Below the pieces are notes generated by a model. That model saw only the letters and a program-made list of their open reading frames with translations. It was not told where the DNA came from and ran no database searches. From NCBI GenBank assembly GCA_031292015.1, contig JARLHY010000086.1, positions 1-34,597 on the forward strand: 34,597 nt of DNA, in the 5' to 3' direction. Every line of letters begins with the position of its first letter. The stretch's first letter is position 1. Shown here piece by piece: positions 1 through 7,658 of this stretch. The position numbers and the translations under genes were made by a program. This stretch comes from Negativicutes bacterium. GTDB taxonomy: Bacteria > Bacillota_C > Negativicutes > Sporomusales_B > JARLHX01.

Positions 1-102
1 CAAGCCCTCAATAATAGTAGTGGTGTAGTGTATATTATCTTCCTGATGGCCTGCGGATATGTGAAAAAGGAGATTCCGGTCTTTCGCACCAGTAGAATCT
101 AG
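1..102 (+). CDS. 3' end of an unidentified gene (partial)
   Basis: Frame 1 is open from the first base to a TAG at 100-102, giving 33 C-terminal residues that end KEIPVFRTSRI. A hydrophobic patch (VVYIIFLMACGY) precedes the basic tail. The stop overlaps the start of an intrinsic terminator stem (101-130), which is what one expects for the end of a real gene. The fragment is too short to assign to a family, and the reading frame could be fortuitous. Confidence 0.45.
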   Translation, partial: QALNNSSGVVYIIFLMACGYVKKEIPVFRTSRI

Positions 103-134
103 GGCTCCGAGACTTAGTTCCCAGAGCCCTTTTT
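101..134 (+). terminator. Intrinsic terminator
   Basis: Stem AGGGCTC (101-107) pairs with GAGCCCT (124-130) and is followed by TTTT. It closes the transcription unit entering from the left edge. Confidence 0.6.
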
Positions 135-423
135 GCGTTGCTTGACATTTGCCTAACGGACTTTTTGACGCTTCTTTATAACGGTAGTATTGCTTGGCCT
201 GCTTGGAATTGAACAGCATAGAGGAAAATAATTAAATAACATCCATGACTTGGGAAATAGACAGGCGGTATAGCCTCTCGGCTACGGCACCTGTAAAAAT
301 ATTCGCAGGAATTTATTGCATCAACCTGCCTGACGGGAGAAGTATTAAACATAAGGTGGAACACATCCGCGGCCGGCAGCGTACTATATCGTAGTTGATG
401 ATTTCATAAAGGGAGGTATCTTG
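135..423. other. Intergenic stretch, no gene recognised
   Basis: About 290 bases between the left terminator and the 37-codon gene at 424. Short open frames here lack ribosome binding sites and have no recognisable composition. A TTGACA at 142-147 has no good -10 at normal spacing. No RNA fold was identified. Confidence 0.4.
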
Positions 424-537
424 ATGGGCTTTGGTGGATGTGGCGGCGGTAGAGGAGGATTCTTCGTTGTTTTTATTATCATCATAATCCTCCTGTTGTT
501 TATCCCGTTCTGGGGAGACGAGGAAACTGTCATCTAA
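424..537 (+). CDS. Small Gly-rich single-pass membrane protein (YjcZ-like)
   Basis: A 37-residue protein. Residues 1-12 are Gly-rich (MGFGGCGGGRGG), followed by one very hydrophobic segment (about residues 13-33) and a short acidic tail (GDEE). The start follows a strong GGGAGG (411-416) with a 7-base spacer. The glycine-rich head plus single membrane helix resembles the short YjcZ/sporulation-associated membrane proteins of Firmicutes; that is a resemblance of architecture, not a proven homology. It is monocistronic and ends before the hairpin at 575-608. Function unknown, possibly a spore or envelope component. Confidence 0.65.
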   Translation: MGFGGCGGGRGGFFVVFIIIIILLLFIPFWGDEETVI

Positions 538-574
538 GGAAATATCCCGCCCTTCGATTGTGACCGATATCGCC

Positions 575-608
575 AAAAGAAACCAGGAAATATTTCCTGG
601 TTTCTTTT
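575..608. terminator. Bidirectional intrinsic terminator
   Basis: A perfect 16-bp stem (575-590 with 593-608) has a 2-base loop. It is A-rich on one side and T-rich on the other, so it can end both the small gene on the plus strand and the sigma-54 activator gene on the minus strand (stop at 705). Confidence 0.85.
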
Positions 609-704
609 TGTTCGCCGTGGCCTGTTGGATCCATTTCTGAGTACTTCGCTTATCCATATCGCTTTGTCAAACAGTTGCCAAATCCGGCCGCAAGTGTCCG
701 CCGG

Positions 705-2615
705 TCAATAGGATTTCTTTACTTCCATCTTATAAGCCTTGAGCTTTCGGTATAGTGTACTTCTGTTAACGCCAAGTGCCTCGGCGGCCTGCTTTACGTT
801 GGAATTTGACAACGCCAGGGCGGCGGCAATCTTTTCTTTTGTCAGTACCGGGCTATATACAGGTGAGGGAAGAGCCGACGGTTCATATTCCCTGTCGTCT
901 AAAAATTTGAGGATGACATTTTCGCTGATCAGGTTGTCCTTGACGGTCACAACCAATCGCTCGATAAAAAAGACCAATTCTCTGACATTGCCGGGCCAGT
1001 GATAGGCACCAAGAGCCTCGTAGGCTTTCGGTGTGAATTCTGCCTGCTTGTTATGGAGCTTTTTATAGTATTCCAGGAAATGATGGGCCAGATATTCAAC
1101 ATCACCCGCCCGTTTGCGCAGTGGCGGCAAGTTCATTGTCAATACCTTGAGGCGGTAAAACAAGTCTTGCCGGAATAAACCTTCGTTGATCAAGTCAGAC
1201 AATTTTTTATTGGTGGCGGCAATAATTCTGACGTCAATGGGGATGTACTTGTCATCCCCCAGCCGCATAACCTGTTTTTCCTGCAATACCCGGAGAAGAT
1301 GGCTCTGGCCGTACTTGTCCATTTCCGCGATTTCATCCAGAAAAATGGTGCCGCGGTGCGCCATTTCGAACAGGCCCGGTTTGCCCTTTTTTGTGGCTCC
1401 GGTGAAGGCTCCTTCCACATAGCCGAATAACTCGCTTTCCAGTAAATTCGGCGGCAGTGCGGCGCAGTTGACGGCGACGAAGGGGCCGTTTTTTATTTTT
1501 CTCAGATTGTGGATGCTTTGGGCAAACAGTTCTTTGCCTGTGCCTGATTCGCCGGCGATGAGTACCGTCGAGTCGATGGGGGCGATCTCCTGAGCGATTC
1601 TCTTGATTTCGCTCATCTCGTCAGAGGTCCCCAGAACATCTTCTAACCGGTATTTGGCAATGAACTTTTTTACAAGTACTTCGTTCCTGATTCTGGCTTC
1701 CAAGGCCTGAATATGTGTTATGTCCTGAAAGGTGATGATCGCGCCGGTTATGGCCCGATCGACTCTGATTGGCCCGATGTTTATCGTGATCCAGATATTG
1801 CCCACCTGGAGGATTTGGCCGATCGATTCCTTGCCGTCGACGAGACAGGCGTCCACGTTCGCGAAAGGCAGGACCTGATTGATCATCTTGCCGATCATTG
1901 CGGAGGCGGAAGTGTTTAATATGCGTTCAGCCGCAAGGTTGAAAACAGTGATGATTTTGTCGCGGTTGACACTGATGATGCCTTCAAGGGAATAATTCAC
2001 CAAGGCTTTGAATTCCTGCGCCTGTTCTTTTTCGATTTTGCGCCCCCAGGCGATTTTCTGGGCCTCAAGGAATGCCGTACGGAAGGCGTAATCGCCTGAC
2101 CGTATCTGCTGGGCTTTGAGGCCTCTTTTTCGCGCTTGCAGCACGGTTTTTACGCCGCCGACAACGATATCGGTATCGGCTGGCGATATGTTGTCGATCT
2201 TCAAGGGTATATCCTCGATTTTCACCAGAAGCTGCAAGGTCAGCCGAACCCCCAGTATCTCGGCAAAGATTTCAATATCTCTGATGGTATTGCTGAATCC
2301 TAACGCGGTAATCCGGGGAGACGGCAAACCTGTGGCTATTTTGGCTTCATGCAGCACCTGGGCCAGGTCTTGCCCGGTGATGGCGATTTCCACCACCGGG
2401 ATTTTCACGTTGGATTCAATAATCAGGCTGGCGGTTCCGCCCCGGCACACAATGACGTCGACATCTTCGTGCTGGAGACGGGAGGCCAGTTTTATCGCCC
2501 TTTTCAGGCGGGCCAGGTAAAAATCGACCTTGTCCTGCAGGCCGAGTTCCTCGACAATGGCTTTGCCTTTGCAATATAGGTGCTTATCCGGAGCGATGAA
2601 AGCGATGCGTGGCAC
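705..2615 (-). CDS. Sigma-54-dependent transcriptional activator with PrpR N-terminal domain
   Basis: A 636-residue enhancer-binding protein that activates RNA polymerase carrying sigma-54 by ATP hydrolysis. Domain order: PrpR_N-type sensory domain (about 5-185), PAS (about 200-300), AAA+ sigma-54 interaction domain (about 327-555) and a Fis-type helix-turn-helix (about 605-630). Walker A GESGTGKE is at 355-362, the sigma-54 contact loop GAFTGA at 402-407 and Walker B TIFLDE at 423-428; all are intact. GTG start at 2615, preceded by AAGGAG/GGAG. It is divergent from the MFS/enolase-superfamily pair whose promoter is of the -24/-12 class, so it most likely senses the imported compound or its CoA or keto derivative and switches that operon on. 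The PrpR_N domain is known to bind small organic acids in propionate regulators; the ligand here is unknown. Confidence 0.96.
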   Translation of the reverse strand: MPRIAFIAPDKHLYCKGKAIVEELGLQDKVDFYLARLKRAIKLASRLQHEDVDVIVCRGGTASLIIESNVKIPVVEIAITGQDLAQVLHEAKIATGLPSPRITALGFSNTIRDIEIFAEILGVRLTLQLLVKIEDIPLKIDNISPADTDIVVGGVKTVLQARKRGLKAQQIRSGDYAFRTAFLEAQKIAWGRKIEKEQAQEFKALVNYSLEGIISVNRDKIITVFNLAAERILNTSASAMIGKMINQVLPFANVDACLVDGKESIGQILQVGNIWITINIGPIRVDRAITGAIITFQDITHIQALEARIRNEVLVKKFIAKYRLEDVLGTSDEMSEIKRIAQEIAPIDSTVLIAGESGTGKELFAQSIHNLRKIKNGPFVAVNCAALPPNLLESELFGYVEGAFTGATKKGKPGLFEMAHRGTIFLDEIAEMDKYGQSHLLRVLQEKQVMRLGDDKYIPIDVRIIAATNKKLSDLINEGLFRQDLFYRLKVLTMNLPPLRKRAGDVEYLAHHFLEYYKKLHNKQAEFTPKAYEALGAYHWPGNVRELVFFIERLVVTVKDNLISENVILKFLDDREYEPSALPSPVYSPVLTKEKIAAALALSNSNVKQAAEALGVNRSTLYRKLKAYKMEVKKSY

Positions 2616-2662
2616 TGAGGCTCCACTCCTTCCGCCGATATATGTGAAAGCATCTCTAAACC

Positions 2663-2741
2663 GTTATTTCGCGAAACAACAAGTAAACTCCTCGATTTTG
2701 TCGGCCGTTTTCGCAAATCGAGAAACATGTGTTGCGTAAAC
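2663..2741. promoter_or_regulatory. Candidate upstream activator sites for the sigma-54 activator
   Basis: An 18-base near-perfect palindrome lies at 2663-2680 (GTTaTTTCGCGAAAcAAC). Related half-matches follow at 2707-2717 (GTTTTCGCAAA) and 2731-2741 (GTTGCGTAAAC). They lie about 70-150 bases upstream of the -24/-12 promoter, the usual place for enhancer sites, and in the gap between the activator gene and its presumed target operon. Binding is inferred. Confidence 0.55.
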
Positions 2742-2810
2742 TGCTACAGATGTTCCGGTCTAATGCGACAAAGGGGCAGGCGGTTGCAGGTCCTGGCTGG
2801 GGCGGGGCTT

Positions 2811-2826
2811 TGGCACGATATTTGCA
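2811..2826 (+). promoter_or_regulatory. Sigma-54 (-24/-12) promoter
   Basis: TGGCACG, four bases, TTGCA matches the sigma-54 consensus essentially perfectly, with GG and GC at the required spacing. It points at the MFS gene starting near 2971-2986, leaving a leader of about 140 bases. Confidence 0.9.
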
Positions 2827-2970
2827 AATATACAAAACAAGCTGTCAATGCTGGAACGCTGAAGCGAATCCGAAACAAAACAGAAAGGGGAAACTGATGG
2901 ACAAACAATAATTTCGGAGATTTGTGGAGCGTGAGGGAGACTTGTCGGGAATAAGTCGCTTACAGGGAGG

Positions 2971-4281
2971 TTGTTTGAAATAGACTTGAAAAAAACTAAT
3001 TTTCGCCTGGTGATTGCAGCGATATTGTTTATTGTCACTACACTGAACTATGTTGATCGAGCCACGCTGTCAATGGCCGCTCCGGCCATGAGAAAAGATT
3101 TGGCTCTGGATGCGGTGACTATGGGCTATGCCTTCTCGGCCTTCGGCTGGTCTTATACCGCTCTGCAGATTCCGGGGGGCTGGCTGTTGGACCGGTTTGG
3201 CGCCCGCGTTGTTTATGGCGCCGGACTGTTATTCTGGTCGCTCTTTACTTTCTTTCAGGGTATGGTTGGCTTTCTTGCAGGTGCAGGGGCGTTTACAGCG
3301 TTGTTTGCCTTGCGATTTATGATGGGGGTCGCTGAAGCTCCCGCTTTTCCTGCTAACAGTCGAATTGCTACGATGTGGTTCCCGACCCATGAACGCGGGT
3401 TGGCGATATCCTTTTTTAACTCTGCTCAATACTTTGCTTTGGCGGTCTTTAATCCGGTGATGGGATTTGTTCTTGTTACCCTGGGCTGGCCTTTTGTATT
3501 CTACAGCATGGGGCTCGTCGGTATTGTCATGTCGCTGGTCTGGTTTAAGATGATTAACAGTCCCCAGCGTCACCCTTCCGTAAATCAGGCTGAACTGGAG
3601 TATATTCAGTCCGGTGGCGGACTGGCCGATATCGGGGATAAGAAGACGGAGATCAAATGGGCCTACATCCGCGCGCTTGTTTCCAACCGGATGATGATCG
3701 GCGTGTACATCGGACAATTTTGTCTCAACACGATCACCTGGTTTTTTCTCACCTGGTTTCCCACCTATCTTGTTCAAGCCAAAGGCATGTCCATTTTAAA
3801 AGTGGGGCTGATCGCGTCGATCCCGGCCATCGCGGGTTTTACCGGAGGCCTGCTCGGAGGCTATGTGTCAGATTGGCTGCTCAGGCGGGGCTTTTCGCTG
3901 ACGATTGCCCGTAAAATCCCGATCATCACCGGCCTGATCTTGTCGGCCAGCATCATCCTCGCCAACTATGTCACCGCGGAATGGGTAGTCATCACCGTAA
4001 TGTCGCTGGCTTTCTTCTTCAAAGGCTTTGGCGCGTTGGGCTGGGTTGTGGTCAGTGATACCTCACCCAAGGAAATGGTCGGGCTGAGCGGCGGGATTTT
4101 CAATTTCGCAGGCAACATGGCCAGTATCGTAACACCAATCGTCATCGGCTATATCTTGAATGTGACCCAGTCCTTCAACGGGGCACTTATTTTCGTCGGC
4201 ACCATGGGCTTTTTGGGAGCCGTTTCCTATGCGGTTATTGTTCCTGACATCAAAAGAGTCGAACTCTCGATCAAGGAATAG
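2971..4281 (+). CDS. MFS transporter, anion:cation symporter family
   Basis: A protein of about 430 residues with 12 predicted membrane helices. The first-helix region carries the NYVDRATLS motif typical of the ACS family (hexuronate, galactonate, glucarate and related organic anion:proton symporters), and GWLLDRFGAR forms the loop 2-3 motif. It probably imports an organic acid for the enzyme encoded 44 bases downstream. The start is uncertain: TTG at 2971 directly abuts the GGGAGG at 2965-2970 (no spacer), TTG at 2986 gives a 15-base spacer, and an ATA at 2980 has the ideal 9-base spacing. TTG 2986 would give an N-terminus KKTNFRL typical of the family. Transcribed from the sigma-54 promoter. 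Confidence 0.92.
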   Translation: MFEIDLKKTNFRLVIAAILFIVTTLNYVDRATLSMAAPAMRKDLALDAVTMGYAFSAFGWSYTALQIPGGWLLDRFGARVVYGAGLLFWSLFTFFQGMVGFLAGAGAFTALFALRFMMGVAEAPAFPANSRIATMWFPTHERGLAISFFNSAQYFALAVFNPVMGFVLVTLGWPFVFYSMGLVGIVMSLVWFKMINSPQRHPSVNQAELEYIQSGGGLADIGDKKTEIKWAYIRALVSNRMMIGVYIGQFCLNTITWFFLTWFPTYLVQAKGMSILKVGLIASIPAIAGFTGGLLGGYVSDWLLRRGFSLTIARKIPIITGLILSASIILANYVTAEWVVITVMSLAFFFKGFGALGWVVVSDTSPKEMVGLSGGIFNFAGNMASIVTPIVIGYILNVTQSFNGALIFVGTMGFLGAVSYAVIVPDIKRVELSIKE

Positions 4282-4325
4282 ATCAGGAACAAGGCTAAAA
4301 TCTGACGATTATTTAGGAGGAAAAA

Positions 4326-5492
4326 ATGTTCGATTATAATGACAAGATAACCTTTGCAAAAGCGGTATATTACAACTTCAATCCAGTGCCCCTCCCCAGG
4401 CCGTTCAAGGATGCGACCGGCGGATTCGGCACCTATGCGCCGCTGCAGGGATGGGTACAGATTTACGATACCGAAGGGTACTGCGGCGAAACCTTCTGCT
4501 CATCCGGCATTGTTGCCAATATCCTGCCGCTGATTTTAACCGGCGAAACCAAAACATATAACCAGTGGTATCATGACATCTACTGGAAGCTGAGAAATTT
4601 CGGTTTTCAGAGCGGGCAGATCGTTGACCTGGGACAACTGGATCTGATCATGCTGGATATTCTCGCGCGTCGCGCCAACCAGCCGTTGCACCGCTTTTTG
4701 GGCGCCAGGAAGGATTGGGCAGCTGTCTATAAAGGCGGTGGCGCGATCATCCTGGAGGATGGCGAACTGGTGGAAGATATGGTGCGCTATGTTGAAGAAG
4801 GCTACAACACCATTAAATTTAAAGTCGGCAGCGATCTGGGAAAAAATATGGAGCGGGACGTCCGACGGATGGAGCTTGTCCGCAAGGCGGTCGGCGATAA
4901 GATTAACGTCGCCGTGGACGGCAATCAGGTCTGGAGTGTCGATGACGCCCTTACCTTCGCGGATCTGATCCGCCCGTACAACCCCGCCTGGTTCGAAGAG
5001 CCTGTTCACTCGCATGACATGAATGCCATAAAAGAATTAAAGGACCGGGGCATCAACATGAAAATCGGCTTTGGCGAATCGATGAGAAACTACTACTCCT
5101 TTGAGACGTATGCCGAAAAAGGAGTGGACCATCTGATGCCTCTTGTCGGGCGTATGAGCCGCATGGACGACTTGCTGAAAATCAGGAAGCTGGCCAAGGA
5201 TAACGGCCTGGATTTCTCCTCCGGCGGCACCACGTATGTCAATGCCGTCTTTGGTGCGCTGTATGACGAGAATGAAATGCTTGAATTCCACGAGCCGGTT
5301 ACCTACACGCTGGGTCAATGCCTGGAGGTTAAGCCGGAAGAGAAAAACGGGCGGTTCTATCTGCCTGACATGATCGGTTCCCCGGTCCGCATTGCCCTTG
5401 CCAAGCTGGAAGCCGAGGGAGCATTGGAAAGTACCCGCTATTTCTACAGCGAATCGGCAAAACTCGCTTTCGCGGTGAGAGGGGCGTACTGA
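4326..5492 (+). CDS. Mandelate racemase/muconate lactonizing enzyme-family protein (enolase superfamily)
   Basis: A 388-residue protein with the enolase-superfamily layout: N-terminal capping domain (about 1-125) and TIM barrel (about 140-370). Metal ligands are visible as D198 (DGNQ), E224 (FEEP) and E251 (GFGES), and the KxK pair as K164/K166. The usual Asp and His of the racemase/dehydratase His-Asp dyad are not evident: the expected QPD region reads MPLVGRM and the expected His region reads SSGGTT. The enzyme therefore probably relies on the lysine side for proton abstraction, as a dehydratase, epimerase or cycloisomerase of an organic acid; the substrate is unknown. Start ATG with TTAGGAGG upstream. 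It follows the MFS gene in the sigma-54 operon and ends at a terminator. Confidence 0.92.
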   Translation: MFDYNDKITFAKAVYYNFNPVPLPRPFKDATGGFGTYAPLQGWVQIYDTEGYCGETFCSSGIVANILPLILTGETKTYNQWYHDIYWKLRNFGFQSGQIVDLGQLDLIMLDILARRANQPLHRFLGARKDWAAVYKGGGAIILEDGELVEDMVRYVEEGYNTIKFKVGSDLGKNMERDVRRMELVRKAVGDKINVAVDGNQVWSVDDALTFADLIRPYNPAWFEEPVHSHDMNAIKELKDRGINMKIGFGESMRNYYSFETYAEKGVDHLMPLVGRMSRMDDLLKIRKLAKDNGLDFSSGGTTYVNAVFGALYDENEMLEFHEPVTYTLGQCLEVKPEEKNGRFYLPDMIGSPVRIALAKLEAEGALESTRYFYSESAKLAFAVRGAY

Positions 5493-5521
5493 GGACTCTC
5501 TAGTCGGAAGTCAATAAGCGA

Positions 5522-5557
5522 AAAAGCACCGGGACAGCAATTCTGCCCGGTGCTTTT
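5522..5557. terminator. Bidirectional intrinsic terminator
   Basis: A 12-bp perfect stem AAAAGCACCGGG (5522-5533) with CCCGGTGCTTTT (5546-5557) sits between the convergent enolase-superfamily gene and the SDR gene. The A/T-rich ends serve both strands. Confidence 0.9.
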
Positions 5558-5583
5558 GGCTGTTTGGCGGATTTTATTGCGAT

Positions 5584-6366
5584 CTACCAGGTCCAGGGTA
5601 CCTCGGGGTTCTGGATGCTGAATTTACCGCCGGTGATTTCCACCGCTGTGCCGGTAATATAGCTGGCTGCGTCGGAGGCCAGGAAGACCAAGGCTCTGGC
5701 AACTTCCGCCGGTTCGCCGAATCGGTTCATGGAAATCTGCGCCAGCAGCTTCTGGCCGGTTTGTTCGATCTTCGCCCTGTTGATATCAGTGGCGACCATT
5801 CCGGGAATATAAGCTACCACCCGGATTCCGAACCTGGCAAATTCAGCCGCCATGCTCCGGGTCAGGCTTGTTACCCCGGCCTTGGCGGCCGCATAGGCCC
5901 CGCTGGTGGCTGACGGCATAACTGCCGCATAGGAAGCCGCGTTTAAAATGACGCCGCCGCCGCTGTCTTTCATGTAGCGGGCCGCGATCTGGGAACCGAG
6001 AAATACTCCCTTTAAATTAATCCGCATCACTTCGTCCCACTCATCGCCACTCATATCAAGAAGTTTCGCTTTCGGCGAAATCCCGGCATTGTTAATCCAT
6101 ACATCAATTCTGCCGTACTTTTTGAACACCTGCGCGGCAAAGGCCCGCAGCTCCTCTTCCTGGGACACATCCGCTGTTTTGGCGAACAGTTCGTAGCCTT
6201 TGGCGGCAAAATCCCTGGAGACCGCCTCGATTTTCTCGGCCCGGCGACCGCAGACAGCCACCCGGGAGCCCTCCCCGGCGAAGGCTACCGCGCAGGCTAA
6301 TCCGATCCCGGTTGCCCCACCGGTAACCACTGCCACCTTATCTTTTAAACCTAAATCCATTACCAT
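5584..6366 (-). CDS. Short-chain dehydrogenase/reductase (SDR), FabG-like
   Basis: A classical 258-260 residue SDR that oxidises or reduces a hydroxyl/keto group with NAD(P)H. It shows the TGGATGIG nucleotide-binding motif (about 15-22), NNAG (about 92-95), and the catalytic N117, S145, Y158 and K162 (YAAAK). Residue R41-R42 after the second strand hints at NADP preference, but this is weak. Two in-frame ATGs exist. The second (6360) has the better spacing from AAAGGAG (8 bases), so the protein probably begins MDLGLK. It is transcribed towards the sigma-54 operon and may act on the same sugar-acid-like substrate; the specific substrate is not readable. Confidence 0.93.
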   Translation of the reverse strand: MVMDLGLKDKVAVVTGGATGIGLACAVAFAGEGSRVAVCGRRAEKIEAVSRDFAAKGYELFAKTADVSQEEELRAFAAQVFKKYGRIDVWINNAGISPKAKLLDMSGDEWDEVMRINLKGVFLGSQIAARYMKDSGGGVILNAASYAAVMPSATSGAYAAAKAGVTSLTRSMAAEFARFGIRVVAYIPGMVATDINRAKIEQTGQKLLAQISMNRFGEPAEVARALVFLASDAASYITGTAVEITGGKFSIQNPEVPWTW

Positions 6367-6469
6367 CGCTCCTTTGTCACAGGCTTTACTTCAGATGCGA
6401 GTCCGTTTACTGGCTCACTATCTACTTTTCTAGCCCAACCTGGTGTTTCCTTCCATGCCTACCGCATTT

Positions 6470-7369
6470 TTACTGCGGGCCGCTCAGTTCGAGTTCCCGC
6501 AGGTTTTTGATGATAAAATCTTTGACCCGCTTAACCGGAGGGGTCAGATACCTGTTTTCCATCCAGGCCATATAGATTGTTCTGGCACACGGCGGGTCGA
6601 TGATTTTCAGGACCGCCACATCAATATTACTTAAAGCAGGCACCTTCGGTATGATGGAAACACCGAAGTTCAAAGATACGAAGGTCATGACCGCATTGCA
6701 TTCTTCCGCTTCAAAAACAATCTTCGGTTTGATCCTGATTTCCTGAAAGGTATCTTCGATCATGCCCCGCAGTCCGCTGTTTTTATTGACAAGAACAAAA
6801 GGTTCGTTTTTTGCTTCCAGGAGACAGATTTCCTTTCGACCGGCAAAGTGGTGATTTTTCGGCACGATCAGGTACAGCTCCTGTTCCATGATCGGAATAC
6901 AGGCCGCATCCTTCGGCGGGTTTACGCAAAAGGCCAGATCAACTTTGCCGTTTTTCAGATCATCGATAAGCATATTGTTTAAATTTTGGACAAAATTAAA
7001 AGTGATCGCCTGGTTGGATTTGTCCTTATAAAAATTTTCTATGATTTTAGGGATTAAAAAAGAGCTGAGGCTGTATAAATAGCCCAGGTTGATGCGCCCC
7101 TGGGCAGGATCGGCGTATACTTTGAGCATTTTTTTTCCTTCATCCAAAAAATCCAGCGATTTTTCGACATAGCTTAAAAAAAGCTCGCCATAAAAGCTGA
7201 GTTTTATTTTTTTGCCCTGTCGTAAAAACAAAGAGATGTTGAGTTCCTTTTCCAGTTCGGCGATGGAGTAGCTTAGGCTGGGCTGCGATATCAGCAGTAT
7301 TTCCGCTGCTTTTGTGTAATGCTGAACCTTCGCCAGAACGCGAAAATACTGAAGCTGCTGTAGCGTCAC
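6470..7369 (-). CDS. LysR-family transcriptional regulator
   Basis: A 299-residue LysR protein. The N-terminal winged helix-turn-helix (about 1-60) includes TKAAEILLISQPSLS, and the C-terminal part is a periplasmic-binding-protein-like co-inducer domain. GTG at 7369 is chosen because AAGGAG lies 8 bases upstream and the protein then begins MTLQQLQYF, the normal LysR N-terminus; a longer reading to 7459 would add an unlikely extension. It is divergent from the lyase/ADH/ALDH/MFS operon, which it presumably controls in response to a pathway intermediate. Confidence 0.93.
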   Translation of the reverse strand: MTLQQLQYFRVLAKVQHYTKAAEILLISQPSLSYSIAELEKELNISLFLRQGKKIKLSFYGELFLSYVEKSLDFLDEGKKMLKVYADPAQGRINLGYLYSLSSFLIPKIIENFYKDKSNQAITFNFVQNLNNMLIDDLKNGKVDLAFCVNPPKDAACIPIMEQELYLIVPKNHHFAGRKEICLLEAKNEPFVLVNKNSGLRGMIEDTFQEIRIKPKIVFEAEECNAVMTFVSLNFGVSIIPKVPALSNIDVAVLKIIDPPCARTIYMAWMENRYLTPPVKRVKDFIIKNLRELELSGPQ

Positions 7370-7453
7370 CGGATCATCTCCTTCACGTTTTACCTGAGCC
7401 AGACCGACAGCCGAAAAAGACAGCGCAAAAACCATAGAAAGCCCCGGCGGATT

Positions 7454-7521
7454 TTGCAAGAGGTCGGTCTGTTTCTATTATACTAAATTCATAGACGGGC
7501 TCTATCATTTTTATCAAAAAT
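7454..7521. promoter_or_regulatory. Divergent promoter region with LysR-type palindrome
   Basis: The gap between the LysR gene and the lyase operon contains a 15-base palindrome ATTTTT-ATC-AAAAAT (7507-7521), fitting the T-N11-A LysR box. A possible plus-strand promoter is TTGCAA (7454-7459), 16 bases, TATTAT (7476-7481). On the minus strand TTGATA (7517-7512), 18 bases, TATGAA (7493-7488) could serve the LysR gene, placing the palindrome over its -35 for autoregulation. All are by inspection only. Confidence 0.4.
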
Positions 7522-7658
7522 CGGTATTTCCAATCCGTAAATTTCGTTAGTAAAATGAAACTGTACACAAAATACCTGCTGTTGTGGAGCGGGGCGCTCA
7601 AGCATGCGATCCTCGAAGTCAAAACAGGAGCCATGTCGGGTGGGAAGAGGAGATAACA

